Assembly: GCA_030537395.1 (NCBI GenBank)
Contig: JAUNMW010000009.1
Coordinates: 1 to 37,330 of the forward strand
From: Clostridia bacterium
Lineage (GTDB): Bacteria > Bacillota > Clostridia > Christensenellales > Aristaeellaceae
DNA length: 37,330 nt
Direction of reading: 5' to 3'
The position numbers and the translations under genes are program-made. The notes beneath the pieces are model-generated. The model ran no database searches, was not told the DNA's origin, and saw only the letters and a program-made list of their open reading frames with translations. This document shows positions 7,652-15,376 of this stretch, piece after piece (position 1 is the first letter of the stretch; the number at the start of each line of letters is the position of its first letter).

Positions 7652-8998
7652 ATGGCATCAAAACAGATGACCATGACCGATGGACCGCTGGCCCGGCAGA
7701 TCATGGCCTTCAGCATCCCGCTGATGATCTCAAATGTGCTGCAGGTGCTGTTCAATATGGCAGACATTGCAGTGGCGGGCAGGTTCGCAGGCCCTGAAGC
7801 GCTCGGCGCGGTGGGTTCCACCACGATCCTGGTCACATTATTCATCGGCATCGTGATCGGTATGGGCAGCGGTGTGAACGTGACGGTGGCACGTTTTCTG
7901 GGCGCCAGGCAGGAGAAGGATGTGTGCGAATCGGTTCACACGTCGCTGATTCTGTGCCTGCTGGTCGGCCTGGCATTGGCTGCGGTCGGCGTGGGCGGCA
8001 CGCATGCCATCATGACCGCCATGCATACCAAGCCGGAGCTGATCGGCGGCGCCGAACGATACCTGCATATCTATTTTCTCGGCATGCCCGCATTGGGCGC
8101 ATACAACTTCGGCAATGCAGTGCTCAGCGCAGACGGTGATACGCGGCATCCCTTGATTTTCCTGTCCGCCGCCGGTGTGCTGAACGTGGTGCTGAATCTG
8201 TTCTTTGTGGTGGTGTGCCAGCTGGGTGTGACCGGGGTGGCGATCGCAAGCGTCGTGTCGCAGTACCTGTCGGCGGCGCTGATCCTGCGATTCATGATGC
8301 GCAGCGACAGCATCACCTCTGTGCGGATGAGCGAACTGAGACTTACTGGCAGCAAGGTGCGGATGATCCTGCCGCTGGGCCTGTTTTCCGGCGCGCAGAA
8401 TGCCATCTTTCAGCTGGCCAATCTGTTCGTGCAGACGGGCGTCAATTCGTTTGATGCGATCATGGTAGAGGGCAATGCTGCCGCAGCCAATGCTGATGGC
8501 CTGGTCTATGACGTGATGGCCGCCTTCTACACCGCATGCTCCAGCTTTATGAGCCAGAACTATGGCGCTGGGAAAAAGGAGCGCGTGCTGAAGAGCTACT
8601 ATATCAGTCTCGCATACTCCTTTGGTGCTGGTCTGATGATAGGCGTGGCGCTGGTGGCCTTTGGTCCTCAATTCCTGTCGCTGTTTACCACCGACCCGCA
8701 GGTTGCCCAAAAGGGCCTGGTTCGCCTGACGATCATGGGCTTGAGCTATGGCTTCTCTGCCTTTATGGACTGCACCATTGCCGCCTCCCGCGGCCTGGGC
8801 CGCAGCGTCGTGCCTACGATCCTGGTCATCCTGGGCTCGTGCGTTTTCCGTCTGATTTGGATCTTCACTGTGTTTGCCCACTTCCAAACCATCATGTCGC
8901 TGTATCTGCTTTATATCTTTTCCTGGACCATTACTGCGATTGCGGAGATTGCCTACTTTGTCCCTTGCTACCGCAAACAGATGGCGCTGCTGAAATAA
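7652..8998 (+). CDS. MATE-family multidrug/metabolite efflux transporter
   Basis: The product is 448 aa, the family's normal size, starting at the ATG at 7652 behind AAGGATGGGA. The start TDGPLARQIMAFSIPLMISNVLQVLFNMADIAVAG is the MATE N-terminal signature, with G.EALGAVG just after TM1-2. About 12 hydrophobic segments follow in two homologous halves; the second begins near SKVRMILPLGLFSGAQNAIFQ. MATE proteins export cationic drugs or metabolites using Na+ or H+ gradients. It has its own promoter and is bracketed by the two regulator/GH3 modules; a link to them is not evident. The substrate is unknown. Confidence 0.92.
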   Translation: MASKQMTMTDGPLARQIMAFSIPLMISNVLQVLFNMADIAVAGRFAGPEALGAVGSTTILVTLFIGIVIGMGSGVNVTVARFLGARQEKDVCESVHTSLILCLLVGLALAAVGVGGTHAIMTAMHTKPELIGGAERYLHIYFLGMPALGAYNFGNAVLSADGDTRHPLIFLSAAGVLNVVLNLFFVVVCQLGVTGVAIASVVSQYLSAALILRFMMRSDSITSVRMSELRLTGSKVRMILPLGLFSGAQNAIFQLANLFVQTGVNSFDAIMVEGNAAAANADGLVYDVMAAFYTACSSFMSQNYGAGKKERVLKSYYISLAYSFGAGLMIGVALVAFGPQFLSLFTTDPQVAQKGLVRLTIMGLSYGFSAFMDCTIAASRGLGRSVVPTILVILGSCVFRLIWIFTVFAHFQTIMSLYLLYIFSWTITAIAEIAYFVPCYRKQMALLK

Positions 8999-9014
8999 GG
9001 AGAAGGAGGAACCT

Positions 9015-9071
9015 ATGGAGGTCAGATGTGTATTGTCCGGGAGATACCGAATTTGTGGCGGCGGATATTGA
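9015..9071 (+). other. 18-codon ORF with two cysteines, upstream of module 2 regulators
   Basis: An ATG at 9015 is placed after AAGGAGGA and opens MEVRCVLSGRYRICGGGY, ending at 9071 just before the -35 box of the next promoter. The strong ribosome site and position beside an AgrC/AgrA-like pair make a signalling peptide conceivable. It could equally be the leftover start of a lost gene. No processing gene (AgrB type) or exporter dedicated to it is visible. Confidence 0.2.
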
Positions 9072-9072
9072 A

Positions 9073-9101
9073 TTGACAAGCAAATCTGTCTATTGTACTA
9101 T
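9073..9101 (+). promoter_or_regulatory. Promoter of the module 2 regulator-kinase operon
   Basis: TTGACA (9073-9078) and TACTAT (9096-9101) are separated by 17 bp. The regulator start at 9140 gives a leader of about 32 nt. I see no copy of the TTTTAGGCTGCG repeat near it. Confidence 0.65.
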
Positions 9102-9139
9102 TCTACTGTCTTGATTTCCTGATCACAGAGGTGAAACTT

Positions 9140-9865
9140 ATGCTCTTTCGGATTGCTATTGTGGAAGATGAAAAGAAGGATAGTGACCTGTTAGAGAACT
9201 ATATTGCTCGTTATTTTTCAGAAGAAGCTTCAGAAAACCGTTACCAGGTGACCGTATTCAACAATGCCGGTGTGTTCGTTGAACATTACAGAGCGGATTT
9301 TGATTTGATCCTTCTGGATATCCAAATGCCTGGGATGAACGGTATGGATGCAGCTGCGGCACTGCGAAAAAAGGACAGCAGTGTGTTGCTGGTGTTTGTG
9401 ACCAACATGGCGCAATACGCAGTAAAGGGCTATGATGTGAATGCGGCCGGATTCATTCTGAAGCCAGTCAGCTATTATGACTTTCTGCTGCGGATCAGGA
9501 AATGCATCGGCATTCTGCAAACCAGGACGGAAGAATGTGTAACATTGAACATGAAACAAGGGATTGTCAGATTGCCGATCCGATCAATTCTGTATATCGA
9601 AGTGAATCGTCATATGCTGACTTACCATACTACGAAGGAAGTGTTTCAAGCGACAGGTTCCCTGTCGGAACTGGAAGCCGATCTTCGAGGCAGCAGTTTT
9701 CTGCGATGCAACAGCTGCTATCTGGTCAATCCTCGCGGCATTCAGGCGATATTTGGTTATGATATTCGCTTGATCAACGGGGAGACGATCCAAATCAGTC
9801 ATCCCAAGAAAAAAGCATTTATGCAGGAGATGAATATCTGGCTTGGGGAGGGAAAAAACCTGTGA
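9140..9865 (+). CDS. LytTR-family response regulator (module 2)
   Basis: The product is 241 aa. The ATG at 9140 lies 8 nt after AGAGG; a GTG at 9131 is less well placed. The receiver domain has E9/D10, phospho-acceptor D60 in LLDIQMPGMNGM and a conserved Lys in ILKPVSYYDF. The C-terminal ~105 residues form a LytTR domain (ILYIEVNRHMLTYHTT, FLRCNSCYLVNPRGI, ETIQISHPKKKAF). It is clearly paralogous to the module 1 regulator: the same motif order and similar LytTR recognition strands. Its stop overlaps the kinase start (GTGA), so the two are translationally coupled. It probably controls the GH3 operon that follows. Confidence 0.93.
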   Translation: MLFRIAIVEDEKKDSDLLENYIARYFSEEASENRYQVTVFNNAGVFVEHYRADFDLILLDIQMPGMNGMDAAAALRKKDSSVLLVFVTNMAQYAVKGYDVNAAGFILKPVSYYDFLLRIRKCIGILQTRTEECVTLNMKQGIVRLPIRSILYIEVNRHMLTYHTTKEVFQATGSLSELEADLRGSSFLRCNSCYLVNPRGIQAIFGYDIRLINGETIQISHPKKKAFMQEMNIWLGEGKNL

Positions 9866-11160
9866 CGATGATCAATTGGTGGATCGACCATTTTCCGCTG
9901 TATGAGTTTCTGGCAGAGTATTTCTTGTTTTTGATTCCTATGCTGATCCACTTGCCAAAGCGGAAAAACTTTATCGTTCGTGTCATACCGCTCGTTGCTG
10001 TCAGTCTCGGTTTCGCTTGTCAATGGAACAGTGCGCTGGCTGCTGTTGTGCCATTGTATATATTGAGGTATCTGGTACTGTTCGGCTTTGGAATCGCAGG
10101 AGCTTGGCTGTGCTTTGATTGTGGACCGCTGGCAGCCCTTTACTGTAGTTCTGCCGCGTATGCCGCACAGCATAGTTTTAATCGAACCCTTGATATAGCA
10201 AGGCTCCTGACTGGCATCAACGATGGTGCAGCTGATCATATGCTGTATCTTCTGGTGATTGCAGCGGCTGTTACCTGCATGGTATTTCTTTTCACACGCA
10301 GAATCGATCATGAAACCGCAAAACACATGGCAAATCCCAAGACACTGACGGTCAGCGGTATGATCCTGGTCTGTACGATCCTGCTGACTGCTTTGTGGAG
10401 AGCAAACAAGGATAGCGTTGTGCCCATTCAACAGGCAATTATTGATCTCTATGATCTGGCAGCTTGTGCAGGCGCGCTTGTGATCCTGCAGAACATCTTC
10501 AAAATGGATGAGATGAAGCACGATACAGCGGTCATTCAGGAAATGTGGAATCAGGAACGCAAGCAGTTGGCACTCTCCCAGGAGACCGTGAGAATGCTGA
10601 ATCTGAAATGCCACGATATGCGGCATCTGCTTCGACTGATCTCGGTTCAGCAGGATGACAGTACTCGGCGCGAGATCGACAGCATCAAGGAACTGATTGA
10701 TGTGTACGATTCGCGTGTAGATACCGGGAATGATGTGCTGAATCTGTTGCTGTCGGAGAAAGGCTTGATCTGTCAGAAAGAAAGAATACGCCTGAATTGC
10801 GTGGCCGATGGACAGCAGTTGGCTTTTATGGAAAAGCCTGACATTTACTCGCTGTTCGGAAATGCGCTGGACAATGCAATTGAGGCAGTACGTCAGGTCG
10901 AGAATCCGGAAATGCGTATTATTACGATGACGGTTGTCGGTGCAATGGGCATGGCCTCCATCTGTGTTGAGAATTATTATCAGGGAGAACTGCTTCAGCT
11001 GGAGAATGGCTTGCCGGTCACCACCAAGGAGGACAGGATCTATCACGGCTATGGTGTGAAAAGCATGCAATACCTTGTAAAAAAGTATAAAGGTGAAATG
11101 GCAATCAGCACAGATCAGCAGGTTTTCTCGCTGAAGCTGCTGCTGCCTATCCCAGCATGA
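9862..11160 (+). CDS. GHKL sensor histidine kinase, AgrC-like (module 2)
   Basis: The product is 432 aa from a GTG at 9862 that overlaps the regulator stop and lies 9 nt after GGAGGG; an ATG at 9868 is the alternative. Residues ~12-215 hold about six membrane segments. The phosphorylation box is NLKCHDMRHLL with H251, followed by N box NALDNAIEAV and G box GYGVKSMQYLVKKYKGEM. It matches the module 1 kinase in layout, but the gene order within the pair is reversed (regulator first). It ends at a terminator 16 bp downstream, so the GH3 gene is probably transcribed separately. Confidence 0.92.
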   Translation: MTMINWWIDHFPLYEFLAEYFLFLIPMLIHLPKRKNFIVRVIPLVAVSLGFACQWNSALAAVVPLYILRYLVLFGFGIAGAWLCFDCGPLAALYCSSAAYAAQHSFNRTLDIARLLTGINDGAADHMLYLLVIAAAVTCMVFLFTRRIDHETAKHMANPKTLTVSGMILVCTILLTALWRANKDSVVPIQQAIIDLYDLAACAGALVILQNIFKMDEMKHDTAVIQEMWNQERKQLALSQETVRMLNLKCHDMRHLLRLISVQQDDSTRREIDSIKELIDVYDSRVDTGNDVLNLLLSEKGLICQKERIRLNCVADGQQLAFMEKPDIYSLFGNALDNAIEAVRQVENPEMRIITMTVVGAMGMASICVENYYQGELLQLENGLPVTTKEDRIYHGYGVKSMQYLVKKYKGEMAISTDQQVFSLKLLLPIPA

Positions 11161-11176
11161 ATCTCATCAATTTATG

Positions 11177-11203
11177 CGCTCAACCGATAAGGTTGGGCGT
11201 TTT
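11177..11203 (+). terminator. Terminator after the module 2 kinase
   Basis: A 9-bp stem, CGCTCAACC / GGTTGGGCG (one G-U pair), with a 5-nt loop is followed by TTTT. It separates the regulator pair from the GH3 operon. Confidence 0.75.
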
Positions 11204-11206
11204 CTC

Positions 11207-11234
11207 TTGCGGTTTTGTATCTTTCGGCTATGAT
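11207..11234 (+). promoter_or_regulatory. Candidate promoter of the module 2 GH3 operon
   Basis: TTGCGG (11207-11212) and TATGAT (11229-11234) are separated by 16 bp, directly after the terminator and 44 bp before the GH3 start. The boxes are moderate, as expected for an activator-dependent promoter. TTTCGGCTATG at 11222-11232 partly resembles the module 1 repeat, but no clear second copy exists. Confidence 0.4.
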
Positions 11235-11278
11235 GGTGCCACACAAGCCATCAGTGGCATGCAAGAGGAGGAAGGAAC

Positions 11279-14137
11279 ATGAAGAGAAGGAAGACTGGTC
11301 TGTGGCGTACACTGACAGTCGTGTTTGTCCTGCTGACCGCATTTTCGGTAGCAGGCAGCAGCGTGGCAAACACTTACGCTGCGCTGATCAATGCCACCCT
11401 GGGCATTGAGACCAGCAGAATGGTCAAGGTCAGCGGTGCAGAAAATGAAGATACGCAGTACTTCAAGTCTGCATACAGATCTCTTGAAGAAGAGTACCAG
11501 GCGAAGGCAGCCCTGATCCGGCAGATCGGTCAGGAAGGCACGATTCTGCTGAAAAATGAGCATCAGGCGCTACCGATGAAGCAAGGTTCCATCCTGGTAC
11601 TGGGCGGCAGCAAGTTCATGCATGCGCTTGCCCATGGCGGCGGCAGCATGAATGCGGCTGATCTGGCCAATGCTACCACGGTTGAGCAGGCGCTGGCTTA
11701 TGATGGCTTGCAGGTCATGACCGAAGGCGCCTCAGCCGATGCGGCGCTGGTCGTTATTGGCCGTTCTGCGGGTGAAGGCGCAGATATGCCAGAGGGAGGA
11801 CTGATCCTGACCTCTGACGAACTGGCACTGATCGATCAGGCAAAGGCTGCCTCGGAACGCGTCATCGTTCTGCTCAGCGGTGACTTCTATCCTGAGGTTG
11901 CTGCCTTGCAGTCTGACCCTGAGATCGATGCGATCCTCCACCTGGGCAATGCAGGCTATCGCGGTGCTTATGGCCTTGCGGATGTGATCACTGGAAAAGC
12001 ATCTCCCTCCGGGCGCACAGTGGAAACAGTGGCGACCGAGTCCCATGTTTCCGCTGCCAGCCAGAACTATGGCGATCATACGTATACCAATGCGTCCAAG
12101 ATCATGGCCTCTCAGGCGAAGACCTATGTGGTCTATGCAGAGAGCATCTACAAGGACTACAAATATTTTGAGACCCGCTATGAGGACAGCGTACTCAATC
12201 AGGGCAATGCATCCGCCGGCGGCTGGTCCTGGGAAAAGGATGTCCTGTATCCCTTTGGCTTTGGCCTTAGCTATACCACTTTCACCCAGGAGCTGCTGGG
12301 CGTAACCTTCGATGAGCAGGAGCATACCGCTGCTGTGCAGGTCAAGGTAACCAATACCGGTGATGTGGCAGGCAAAGAAGTCGTGCAGGTATATGGACAG
12401 TCGCCTTATACCGATTACGACAAGGAAAAGCTGATTGAGAAATCTTCCGTACAGCTGATGGGTTTTGAAAAGACTGCGGAGCTTGCTCCCGGTGCTTCAG
12501 CGACTGTAACGGTCACGCTGCCAATGCAGTGGTTGGCATCCTTTGATACCCATGGGTATGGCACCTACATCATGGAGGAAGGCACCTACTATCTCTCTGT
12601 TGGTGAGAATGCACATGATGCTGTCCGCAACATCCTGACCGCCAAAGGAGCAATCTCTGACGGCAGTGCTGCGCTGACTTACTCCTGGAAACAGGAACAG
12701 ACAGATGTGACGACCTATGCCCATTCTCTGTATACCGGTGAAGAGATCAAGGCCAGCTTTGCGGATGCAGATATCAACTACTGGCTGGATGAAAAGGACC
12801 ACATCACCTATCTGTCCCGAAATGATTGGGAGGGTACCTGGCCCAAGACGATCGAGCTGACTGCCTCTGACATGCTGAAATCCGCCCTCAACGACAAAAA
12901 GAAGTATGAAAATGGCGTGTATAACGATTCAGCATCCCGAATCCAGGTCCGCGATGTCAAGACGGGTGACGGAAGCAAGGTCCTTTCCGCGGTCATGATG
13001 CGCGGCCGCGCTTATGACGACGAATACTGGGATGTCCTGCTCGACAACATGAGTGCGGAAGAGATCGTTCATGTTGTGGCCAATGGACGCTATACAATCA
13101 GCGCTGTTCCGTCTCTGTCCTTTGTTTCTTCCCTGGGTGGTGACTCTCCGACCGGCCTGAATATCCCGTATCTTTACAGTCGGTCCGATACGGAACGTAC
13201 CCCCATTGGCTCTTCCTATATGGTCAGCGATGGCATCACTGAGGAGAAGGTCGACCTGGTGCCTATGGATGCAAGTTTCTATGCTTCGGAGCCTACTTTG
13301 GCTGCTACTTTCAATAAGGAACTTGCCTATGCAGAAGGCGTCATGATGGGCGAAGACAGTCTGTACTGCGGCGCCAGCTTCCTCTATGGCCCCGGTACCA
13401 ATATGCACCGCATTCCCTATGGCGGCCGTGCCACGGAGTATTATTCCGCTGATGCTGTGCTGAACAGCCTGATCGGTGCAGAGCAGGTCAAGGGCGGATG
13501 GACGAAGGGCCTGGTCATGGTGGTAAAGCATTTTGCTGCCAACGATCAGGAACAGAATCGCATAGGCGTTGCAACGTTTGTGACCGAGCAGGATCTGCGC
13601 GAGAATATGCTGCGTGGCTTTGAAGGTCTTATGACCTATGGCGGCGCAATGGGCTTGATGGGTTCTTACAATCGACTGGGTGTTATCGGCACTGCGGCGG
13701 AATATGACCTGATGACCACTGTGCTGCGCAAGGAATGGGGCAGCAACTGCTTTGTCATCACGGACCTGAATTCTCCCACCGCTGGCCTCTACGATGGCAA
13801 TGCCATTATTGCTGCCGGTACTTCCACCATGATGAACAACGGTACCTTTGATGCAGACAGCGGTTCCTATGTCAACACAACGCTGTCCCTCAGTATGTTC
13901 CAGAGCGACCCGGTACTGCGTGTTGCCATGCGTGAGGCAGCCCATCACATTCTGTATGCCTTCGTCAATAGCTCTGCCATGAACGGCCAGTCTGCGAATG
14001 ACCGGATCGAGATCATTACGCCCTGGTGGCAGCCGGCATTGCTTTCTTTGCAGATCGTATCCGGTGTGGCTGCACTTTTGTTTGGTGCTCTGTACCTGAT
14101 CAGCGTTAACAGAAAGGAAGACAAGAAACATGCGTAA
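11279..14137 (+). CDS. Membrane-anchored GH3 glycosidase, domain-swapped (module 2)
   Basis: The product is 952 aa; the ATG at 11279 follows AGGAGGAAGG. One N-terminal membrane anchor (~10-32) leads to a GH3 C-terminal sandwich domain (~75-330; EGTILLKNEHQALPM, GEGADM with candidate acid/base E166), an FnIII-like domain (~350-450), and the TIM barrel (~600-860) with KHFAANDQEQ (K750) and nucleophile D829 in VITDLN. A C-terminal membrane segment lies at ~919-944. It is paralogous to the module 1 GH3: both share YEDSV/YEDYV, SAMNG.SA and ITPWWQ/VTPWWQ just before the last membrane segment. Unlike module 1 it lacks four extra N-terminal membrane segments. The stop overlaps the next gene. Specificity is unknown. 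Confidence 0.9.
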   Translation: MKRRKTGLWRTLTVVFVLLTAFSVAGSSVANTYAALINATLGIETSRMVKVSGAENEDTQYFKSAYRSLEEEYQAKAALIRQIGQEGTILLKNEHQALPMKQGSILVLGGSKFMHALAHGGGSMNAADLANATTVEQALAYDGLQVMTEGASADAALVVIGRSAGEGADMPEGGLILTSDELALIDQAKAASERVIVLLSGDFYPEVAALQSDPEIDAILHLGNAGYRGAYGLADVITGKASPSGRTVETVATESHVSAASQNYGDHTYTNASKIMASQAKTYVVYAESIYKDYKYFETRYEDSVLNQGNASAGGWSWEKDVLYPFGFGLSYTTFTQELLGVTFDEQEHTAAVQVKVTNTGDVAGKEVVQVYGQSPYTDYDKEKLIEKSSVQLMGFEKTAELAPGASATVTVTLPMQWLASFDTHGYGTYIMEEGTYYLSVGENAHDAVRNILTAKGAISDGSAALTYSWKQEQTDVTTYAHSLYTGEEIKASFADADINYWLDEKDHITYLSRNDWEGTWPKTIELTASDMLKSALNDKKKYENGVYNDSASRIQVRDVKTGDGSKVLSAVMMRGRAYDDEYWDVLLDNMSAEEIVHVVANGRYTISAVPSLSFVSSLGGDSPTGLNIPYLYSRSDTERTPIGSSYMVSDGITEEKVDLVPMDASFYASEPTLAATFNKELAYAEGVMMGEDSLYCGASFLYGPGTNMHRIPYGGRATEYYSADAVLNSLIGAEQVKGGWTKGLVMVVKHFAANDQEQNRIGVATFVTEQDLRENMLRGFEGLMTYGGAMGLMGSYNRLGVIGTAAEYDLMTTVLRKEWGSNCFVITDLNSPTAGLYDGNAIIAAGTSTMMNNGTFDADSGSYVNTTLSLSMFQSDPVLRVAMREAAHHILYAFVNSSAMNGQSANDRIEIITPWWQPALLSLQIVSGVAALLFGALYLISVNRKEDKKHA

Positions 14138-14531
14138 GATGATGAAAAACAAAGTCTCTGCCTTGAGTCTGTTCACGTTGGTACTGACTGTTCTTTCGCT
14201 GATCTTTTTCAGAGTGCTGACGGCATCGTCCTTTGAAAGCACGGAAAATGTCCCGCTGGTTACCGGTTTGCTGATCGCAGCTATCGCATTGGGGGCAGTA
14301 TCATGCTGGAAAGACATCTTCCATGTTCCCACACTGCTGACCTTTGCAGCATTGGCTTCTGCTTCTGCGGCATTTGCGGCGGGACGTGCCAGCTATGTGG
14401 CTTTCTATCTCACAGGTGATGTAATGAATACCGGATTGTCTGTTTTCTTCTTGTTGGATTGTGCAACGATCATCCTGGCTCTTGTGCTGAGCATTGCCGC
14501 CATGGCTGCGTCCGGCAGAAAGGCCAAATAA
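14130..14531 (+). CDS. Small 4-TM membrane protein, partner of GH3 (possible split N-terminal domain)
   Basis: The product is 133 aa; its ATG lies inside the last codons of the GH3 gene (ATGCGTAA overlap), so translation is coupled. It has four membrane segments (~10-30, 42-60, 66-86, 100-126) and a Lys-rich end. The segment spacing and features, a short basic start, a Trp/Lys loop between TM2 and TM3 and a Lys end, parallel residues 1-130 of the module 1 GH3 protein, where the same kind of region is fused in front of the anchor. I infer that it is the unfused counterpart and assembles with the GH3 enzyme. No known family is recognised. Confidence 0.7.
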   Translation: MRKMMKNKVSALSLFTLVLTVLSLIFFRVLTASSFESTENVPLVTGLLIAAIALGAVSCWKDIFHVPTLLTFAALASASAAFAAGRASYVAFYLTGDVMNTGLSVFFLLDCATIILALVLSIAAMAASGRKAK

Positions 14532-14584
14532 AGCGTTGGTTCAAACACCATCAGGTGTTGAATAAAGAAAAGGAGGAATATCTC

Positions 14585-15181
14585 ATGAAAAACCTGTTCC
14601 GTATCCTGATTGCTCTGGTGACTGTTCTGACCCTGACCTGCACCTGCCTGACTGCTCTGGCTGAGTACAAGACGCCCACTGTTGACTATGAGGTGTGGCA
14701 GGAGTATGCGCCTGAACAGTATGCCCAGGAGGATGTTTCCACCAAGACCGTCGCTTACCAGTTCGCCGGTGTCAGCGATGAGACCAGCAAGCAGAATGTG
14801 TCTGTGAAGATCGACCTGTACGAGGACGGTTTCGCACGTATGGCCCAGTCCATCGATGCTGACGGTGTCCGCTTCTACTACTATGGCTATTGGACCAACA
14901 TGGATGATGAGGAGATCTTCCTGGCTTTCACCTGCTACAGCTATGAAGGTGCAACGGTGGAAGGCACTGTGACCCATGGCGATGTGCGTACTGTGGATTA
15001 CACCTATGACCTGGTTGAGGAGGATGGCGCGTTCACCTTTGGCCTGAACTTCTGCCTGGGTTTCGCTGACGGCGGTCAGTATGTCCGCTCCACGACTGTA
15101 ACGGATGACGGTGCTGTTGCTTTCGAGAATGAAGAAGCCTGGCTGGCTGATGCAGCTGCTTTCTGGGGTGCAGCCAAGTAA
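14585..15181 (+). CDS. Secreted protein of unknown function in the GH3 operon
   Basis: The product is 198 aa; the ATG at 14585 lies after AAAGGAGGAA. A signal peptide is clear: basic MKNLFR, hydrophobic core ILIALVTVLTLTCTC, and an Ala-X-Ala-like end LTALA before EYKTP. No proper lipobox is visible. The mature part is acidic, rich in Tyr, Val, Thr and Asp, and beta-strand-like (VRFYYYGYWTNMDDEE, VEGTVTHGDVRTVDYTYDL), with a repeated pattern suggesting a compact beta-sandwich or barrel. It is the last gene of the GH3-4TM operon (53-bp gap) and is followed by a terminator, so it may bind the glycan or modulate the enzyme. I do not recognise the family. Confidence 0.75.
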   Translation: MKNLFRILIALVTVLTLTCTCLTALAEYKTPTVDYEVWQEYAPEQYAQEDVSTKTVAYQFAGVSDETSKQNVSVKIDLYEDGFARMAQSIDADGVRFYYYGYWTNMDDEEIFLAFTCYSYEGATVEGTVTHGDVRTVDYTYDLVEEDGAFTFGLNFCLGFADGGQYVRSTTVTDDGAVAFENEEAWLADAAAFWGAAK

Positions 15182-15198
15182 GTCGGAATGATCCTTGC

Positions 15199-15236
15199 GG
15201 CCTGTCGGAAAACGCTCCTCCGGCAGGCCCTATTTT
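15199..15236 (+). terminator. Terminator of the module 2 GH3 operon
   Basis: A 10-bp stem, GGCCTGTCGG / CCGGCAGGCC (one G-U pair), with an 11-nt loop is followed by CTATTTT. Confidence 0.8.
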
Positions 15237-15256
15237 GTCTCCAAACCATCATATGC

Positions 15257-15285
15257 TTGATTCAGACCGTACCGTGTGATAAAAT
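15257..15285 (+). promoter_or_regulatory. Promoter of the GH43 gene
   Basis: TTGATT (15257-15262) and TAAAAT (15280-15285) are separated by 17 bp. The start codon is about 85 nt further on, leaving room for the inverted repeat in the leader. Confidence 0.55.
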
Positions 15286-15315
15286 TGATTGGTAAAAAGA
15301 GATACAAAAGCACCC

Positions 15316-15355
15316 TAATATTGACTTCATTTTTCGTAAGTTTATTTCAATATTA
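15316..15355 (+). promoter_or_regulatory. Inverted repeat in the GH43 leader, candidate operator
   Basis: TAATATTGA (15316-15324) and TCAATATTA (15347-15355) form a perfect 9-bp dyad with a 22-nt spacer, lying between the promoter and the ribosome site at 15362-15366. Wide AT-rich dyads like this can be repressor or activator sites; no regulator is assigned. Confidence 0.4.
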
Positions 15356-15376
15356 CGATTGAAGGAGAAGAACGTC

